Assembly (NCBI GenBank): GCA_044359885.1
Contig: JBIKLI010000189.1
Coordinates: 1-8,342, forward strand
Length of the DNA: 8,342 bases
Origin: CAIOSQ01 sp044359885
Lineage (GTDB): Bacteria; Pseudomonadota; Alphaproteobacteria; CACIAM-22H2
Direction of reading: 5' to 3'
Program-made: the position numbers and the translations under genes
In this document: positions 4,811 through 8,342 of the stretch, one piece after another
How positions within the stretch are numbered: the first letter of the stretch is position 1
Layout of the letters: each line of letters starts with the position of its first letter
The notes under the pieces: generated by a model
What the model was told of the DNA's origin: nothing
What the model saw: the letters and a program-made list of their open reading frames with translations, nothing else
Databases searched by the model: none

Positions 4811-7078
4811 ATGGTGCCTGCGGGCATGATCCAGGCCGCCGAACCGCAACTTCCCGACACCGGCCGCCGCGAACCCGGCGCCCCCGCCGCCGAGCGCGCG
4901 GCGGGCAGGCCCGCCGATTCGGGCTACGACGATCCGCTGCTCGGATGCCTCGCCATCGCCGCCTCGCTGCTGGGCCGGCCGGTCAGCATCGAGACACTGC
5001 GTTCGGGGTTGCCGCTCCATTCCCAGAAGGCGACGCCGGCGCTGTTCCTGCGCGCCGCCGATCGCGCCGGGCTGGAGGCGCGCGCGGCACGACGACGCCT
5101 GATCGCCGACATTTCGCCGCTCAACCTGCCCTGCGTGCTGCAGCTTGCAGGCGGTCATGCCTGCGTGCTGGTGCGGCTGGCAGGGCGCGACGCGGAAATC
5201 CTGCTGCCGGAAAGCCGCGGCGGCGCCAGGACCCTGCCGGTCGCGGAACTGCAGCAATCCTTCGCCGGCTCGGTCCTGTTCCTGCGGGTGCGCCACGGTC
5301 CGGACCTGCGCGCCGGCCATGCGACCGTGCCGGCTCACCGGGACTGGTTCTGGCGCACGGTCGGGGATCTGTGGCCGATCTACGGCCATGTCGCGGTGGC
5401 CGCCATCGCCATCAACCTGCTCGGGCTGGTCGGGTCCGTCTACGCGATGAACGTGTACGACCGGGTCGTTCCGAACAACGCGGTCGAGACGCTCTGGGTA
5501 CTGACCATCGGGGTCCTGGCCGTCAACGTCTTCGAATTCCTGCTGCGCGGCGCCCGCGCCTTCTTCATCGACTCCGCCGGAAAGGCGGCCGACGCCGTCA
5601 TTGCCTCGCGGCTGGTCGAGCACATCCTCGCCATGCGCCTCGAGGCGCGCCCGCAATCGACGGGCGCCATGGCGAGCAACGTGCGCGACTACGAGGCGCT
5701 GCGGGAATTCTTCACCTCCGCGACGCTCGTGGCGCTGATCGATCTGCCGTTCGTCGCGCTGTTCGTGGCCGCGACCTGGATGATCGCCGGCCCGCTGGCC
5801 TGGATCCCGATCCTGGCCATGCCGGTGGTGATCCTCGGCGGGCTCGCCGTGCAGGTCCCGCTGGCCCGCGCGGTCGAGCGCAACCAGGCGGAGGCGGCGC
5901 AGAAGCACGCGATCCTGGTCGAGGCGATCGAGGGCCTGGAGACGATCAAGGTGGCGCGCGCGGAAGGCCGCACCCAGCGCATCTGGGAGCGTGCCGTCGC
6001 CGCCGGCGCGCAGTCGGCGATGTCGACCCGGGTGCTGTCGACGCTGGCGATCAACTTCACCACCCTGGCGACGTCGGTCGCCAGCGCGATGGTGATCTTC
6101 TTCGGCGCGCATCTGATCGGCCTCGGCCAGCTGACGATGGGCGCGCTGATCGCCGCCTCGATCCTGACCGGCCGCGCCATGGCCCCGCTGGCGCAGATCG
6201 CGGGGCTGATCGTGCGGGTCAACCAGTCCGTCTCGGCGCTGCGCGCGCTGCAGCGTCTGATGCGTGCGCCGCGCGAGCGCGATGCCGGCAACAGCTATGT
6301 CGCCCGGCCGTCGCTGCGCGGCCAGATCGAACTGCGCGACGTCTCCTTCGCCTATCCCGCGGCGGCAGCGGCCCCCGGTGCGGGTCCCGCGCCGCCCTCG
6401 CCGCCCGCCATCGCCAAGGTGTCGCTGTTCGTGGGCGCCGGCGAACGGGTCGGCATCGTCGGTCGCGTCGGATCCGGGAAGAGCACGCTGGCGAGGCTGG
6501 TCGCCGGGCTCTACCAGCCGGGCGAAGGATCGGTCCTGGTCGACGGCACCGACATCCGCCAGATCGACCCTGCCGAGCTGCGCGGCCAGATCGGCTACGT
6601 GCCGCAGGACGCCCAGCTGATGTTCGGCACGGTCAAGGAGAACATCCTCATCGGCGCCCCCTTCGCCGACGACGAGGCGCTGCTGCGCGCCGCCGCCGTG
6701 GCCGGGGTCGACGACTTCGTCAAGGCGCGCGCCCAGGGCTACGACCTTCAGGTCGGCGAACAGGGACGATGGCTCTCCGGCGGCCAGCGCGCGGCCGTCA
6801 CCATCGCCCGGGCGTTGATCGCCGATCCGCCGATCATGCTGTTCGACGAGCCGACCGGGGCGATGGACTCGACATCCGAGCAGCGCTTCAAGGCGCGGCT
6901 GCTGGAGATGCTGGAGGGCCGCACGCTGATCCTGGTGACCCATCGAGGCTCGATGCTGTCGCTGGTCGACAGGCTGGTGGTCATGGACCAGGGCCGCATC
7001 GTCGCCGACGGGCCGCGCGACAAGGTGGTCGCCGATCTGCAGTCCGGCGCGATCCGCAACGCGGCACGGGCCGGCTGA
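4811..7078 (+). CDS. Type I secretion permease/ATPase, LapB/LssB-like, with inactive C39-like domain
   Basis: A 755-residue inner membrane exporter that powers one-step secretion together with HlyD and TolC. Residues 1-39 are a low-complexity extension. Residues 40-163 form a C39-like domain: DDPLLGCLAIAASLLGRPVS aligns with the C39 core, but the catalytic Cys position is not Cys, and the usual Asp-Pro is LP (132-133). A His (116, GGHACVLV) remains at the expected His position. Membrane segments lie at roughly 188-212, 227-248, 303-326, 328-352, 410-436 and 440-470. The nucleotide-binding domain has Walker A GRVGSGKST (551-559), Q-loop Gln599, signature LSGGQ (655-659), Walker B IMLFDE with Glu680 (675-680), and His711. 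All catalytic residues are intact. An Ala/Pro-rich insert (516-533) sits before Walker A. Non-proteolytic C39-like domains in this class bind the substrate, typically RTX proteins or LapA-like adhesins. The start is ATG 4811 (4826 is possible); both have weak ribosome-binding sites. The longer open frame to 4634 runs antisense to tolC and is rejected. Confidence 0.94.
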   Translation: MVPAGMIQAAEPQLPDTGRREPGAPAAERAAGRPADSGYDDPLLGCLAIAASLLGRPVSIETLRSGLPLHSQKATPALFLRAADRAGLEARAARRRLIADISPLNLPCVLQLAGGHACVLVRLAGRDAEILLPESRGGARTLPVAELQQSFAGSVLFLRVRHGPDLRAGHATVPAHRDWFWRTVGDLWPIYGHVAVAAIAINLLGLVGSVYAMNVYDRVVPNNAVETLWVLTIGVLAVNVFEFLLRGARAFFIDSAGKAADAVIASRLVEHILAMRLEARPQSTGAMASNVRDYEALREFFTSATLVALIDLPFVALFVAATWMIAGPLAWIPILAMPVVILGGLAVQVPLARAVERNQAEAAQKHAILVEAIEGLETIKVARAEGRTQRIWERAVAAGAQSAMSTRVLSTLAINFTTLATSVASAMVIFFGAHLIGLGQLTMGALIAASILTGRAMAPLAQIAGLIVRVNQSVSALRALQRLMRAPRERDAGNSYVARPSLRGQIELRDVSFAYPAAAAAPGAGPAPPSPPAIAKVSLFVGAGERVGIVGRVGSGKSTLARLVAGLYQPGEGSVLVDGTDIRQIDPAELRGQIGYVPQDAQLMFGTVKENILIGAPFADDEALLRAAAVAGVDDFVKARAQGYDLQVGEQGRWLSGGQRAAVTIARALIADPPIMLFDEPTGAMDSTSEQRFKARLLEMLEGRTLILVTHRGSMLSLVDRLVVMDQGRIVADGPRDKVVADLQSGAIRNAARAG

Positions 7079-8342
7079 TGCCGCGCCGGGGGATCATCGA
7101 GCCCGATTTCGCGCCCGAGGGCGCGCTGTCGGCGCATGCGGGAATCCGCCGCCTGGGCTGGATGGTGTCGCTGCTGGTCGTGACCCTGATCGGCGGTTTC
7201 ATCTTCTGGGCGGCCAACGCGCCGCTCGACGAGGTCACCCGCGGCGACGGGCGGGTCATTCCGTCCCAGCGCATCCAGGTGATCCAGAACCTCGAAGGCG
7301 GCATCGTCTCCGAGATCCTGGTGCGCGAAGGCCAGATCGTGCCGCGCGACGCGGTCCTGGTCAGGATCGCGAATACCGCCGCCGAAGCGGATCTGCAGGG
7401 GGGCCGCGCCCAGTCGGCGGCGCTGCGCGGCGCGGTGGCGCGGCTGGAGGCGGAGGCGGCGGAACTCCCCGATGTCGCGTTCCCCGCCGACCTGCTGGCC
7501 GAAGCCCCGGAGATCGCGGCGGCCGAAAGACGGCTGATGCGCGCGCGCGCCGAACAGATCGAGGCGCAGATCGCGGTGCTGCGCGACCAGTCGGAGCAGC
7601 GCCTGGGCGAGATCCGGGAACTCGAGGCGCGGATCCTGTCGCTGGACCGCGCCCGCAGCCTCGCCCAGTCGGAAATGTCGATCATCGAGCCGCTGGTACG
7701 CAGCGGCGCCGCCTCCCGTCTCGACCTTGTGCGCATCCAGCAGCGGCTCAACGACATCCAGGGCCAGCTCACCGCCTCCGAGCTGGCGCTGCCCCGGGCG
7801 CGGCTGGCGCTGGACGAGGTCCAGAAGCGGGTCGCCGAACGGCGCGCCACCTTCCGGTCCGAGGCCAGCACCGACCTCAACCAGCGTCGTGCCCAGCTCG
7901 CCGCGCTCAGCGAGAGGCTGCAGGCCGACCGGGACCGGGTGACCCGGACCGAAGTGCGCTCGCCCGTGCGCGGGACGATCAAGGACATGAAGGTCAGCAC
8001 CGTCGGGGGCGTCATCCGCCCCGGCCAGGACATCCTGGAAATCGTTCCGCTGGAGGACACGCTGCTGGTCGAAGCCCAGCTCCGGCCCGCCGACATCGCC
8101 TTCGTGCGGCCGGGCCAGCCGGCGACGATCAAGGTCACCGCCTATGATTTCGCGGTCTATGGCGGCCTGAACGCCGAGTTGGAGCAGATCAGCGCCGACA
8201 CGATCCAGGACGAGCGCGGCGAGCGCTGGTTCCGGGTCCGGCTGCGGACCGGCAAGGCCTATCTCGGACCGGACGACCGCCCGCTGCCGATCATCCCGGG
8301 CATGACCGCCACGGTCGAGATCCTGACCGGACGGAAGACCGT
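7078..8342 (+). CDS. HlyD family type I secretion membrane fusion protein, C-terminus beyond window
   Basis: The periplasmic adaptor that links the ABC exporter to TolC. The ATG overlaps the ABC stop codon by one base (TGATG), which points to translational coupling. The visible 421 codons contain a short cytoplasmic N-terminus, one membrane segment (about 27-46, WMVSLLVVTLIGGFIFWAA), the first half of the lipoyl-like motif NLEGGIVSEILVREGQIV (71-88), and a long Gln/Arg/Glu/Leu-rich coiled-coil hairpin (about 100-290). The second lipoyl half is RSPVRGTIKDMKVSTVGG (294-311) followed by the PGQDILEIVP segment (315-324). A beta-barrel domain then carries AYDFAVYGGLNAELEQISAD (355-374) and IIPGMTATVEILTGRKTV (405-422), the hallmark end of the type I HlyD family. 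Relatives end roughly 15-25 residues later, so almost all of the gene is present. No frameshift or stop interrupts it. Confidence 0.95.
   Translation, partial: MPRRGIIEPDFAPEGALSAHAGIRRLGWMVSLLVVTLIGGFIFWAANAPLDEVTRGDGRVIPSQRIQVIQNLEGGIVSEILVREGQIVPRDAVLVRIANTAAEADLQGGRAQSAALRGAVARLEAEAAELPDVAFPADLLAEAPEIAAAERRLMRARAEQIEAQIAVLRDQSEQRLGEIRELEARILSLDRARSLAQSEMSIIEPLVRSGAASRLDLVRIQQRLNDIQGQLTASELALPRARLALDEVQKRVAERRATFRSEASTDLNQRRAQLAALSERLQADRDRVTRTEVRSPVRGTIKDMKVSTVGGVIRPGQDILEIVPLEDTLLVEAQLRPADIAFVRPGQPATIKVTAYDFAVYGGLNAELEQISADTIQDERGERWFRVRLRTGKAYLGPDDRPLPIIPGMTATVEILTGRKT

Noticed and set aside
4760..6943. A 727-codon open frame on the minus strand opposite the ABC exporter
   Set aside because: It is rich in Arg, Gly, Asp, Gln and His with no hydrophobic or domain pattern. 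It mirrors the GC-biased third positions of the real gene, whose Walker and signature motifs are intact.

Overview
This is a GC-rich proteobacterial window of about 8.3 kb. Codon bias, the TolC/LapB-like/HlyD secretion set, the periplasmic BMP-type binding protein and the exosortase-target protein together suggest an alphaproteobacterium, perhaps near Rhodospirillales. That assignment is an inference; the window has no marker gene or RNA gene.

Layout. The left half (1-4673) reads entirely on the minus strand. From right to left it holds a TolC-family outer membrane channel (4673-3300), a family III CoA transferase (3277-2120), a PEP-CTERM surface protein (1899-1156), a BMP-family substrate-binding protein (1045-44), and the first 15 codons of what looks like the ABC ATPase of the same importer (from 47, overlapping the BMP stop codon by 4 bases, running off the left edge). 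The right half reads on the plus strand: a LapB/LssB-type type I secretion permease/ATPase (4811-7078), then an HlyD-type membrane fusion protein overlapping it by one base (7078 to the right edge, nearly complete).

How the genes work together. The divergent tolC and ABC-hlyD genes supply all three parts of a type I secretion system: inner membrane ATPase, periplasmic adaptor and outer membrane duct. The ATPase has a degenerate C39-like N-terminal domain that lacks the catalytic Cys, the type usually paired with large RTX proteins or adhesins. No secreted substrate is in the window. The CoA transferase gene follows tolC by 22 bases but has no obvious link to secretion. The PEP-CTERM protein uses a different export route (Sec plus exosortase) and has its own regulatory region. 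The BMP protein and the ATPase start belong to an ABC importer, probably for nucleosides or a related small solute.

Most notable regulatory signal. A well-spaced sigma-54 (-24/-12) promoter match lies at 1946-1962, just upstream of the PEP-CTERM gene. It predicts a short leader that contains a good Shine-Dalgarno sequence. This fits the reported RpoN/PrsK-PrsR control of PEP-CTERM genes in other bacteria. The 137-bp divergent region between tolC and the ABC gene holds an AT-rich perfect dyad (4741-4760) that could be an operator. I see no RNA genes, IS elements, CRISPR arrays or large repeats, and no convincing novel multi-gene system.
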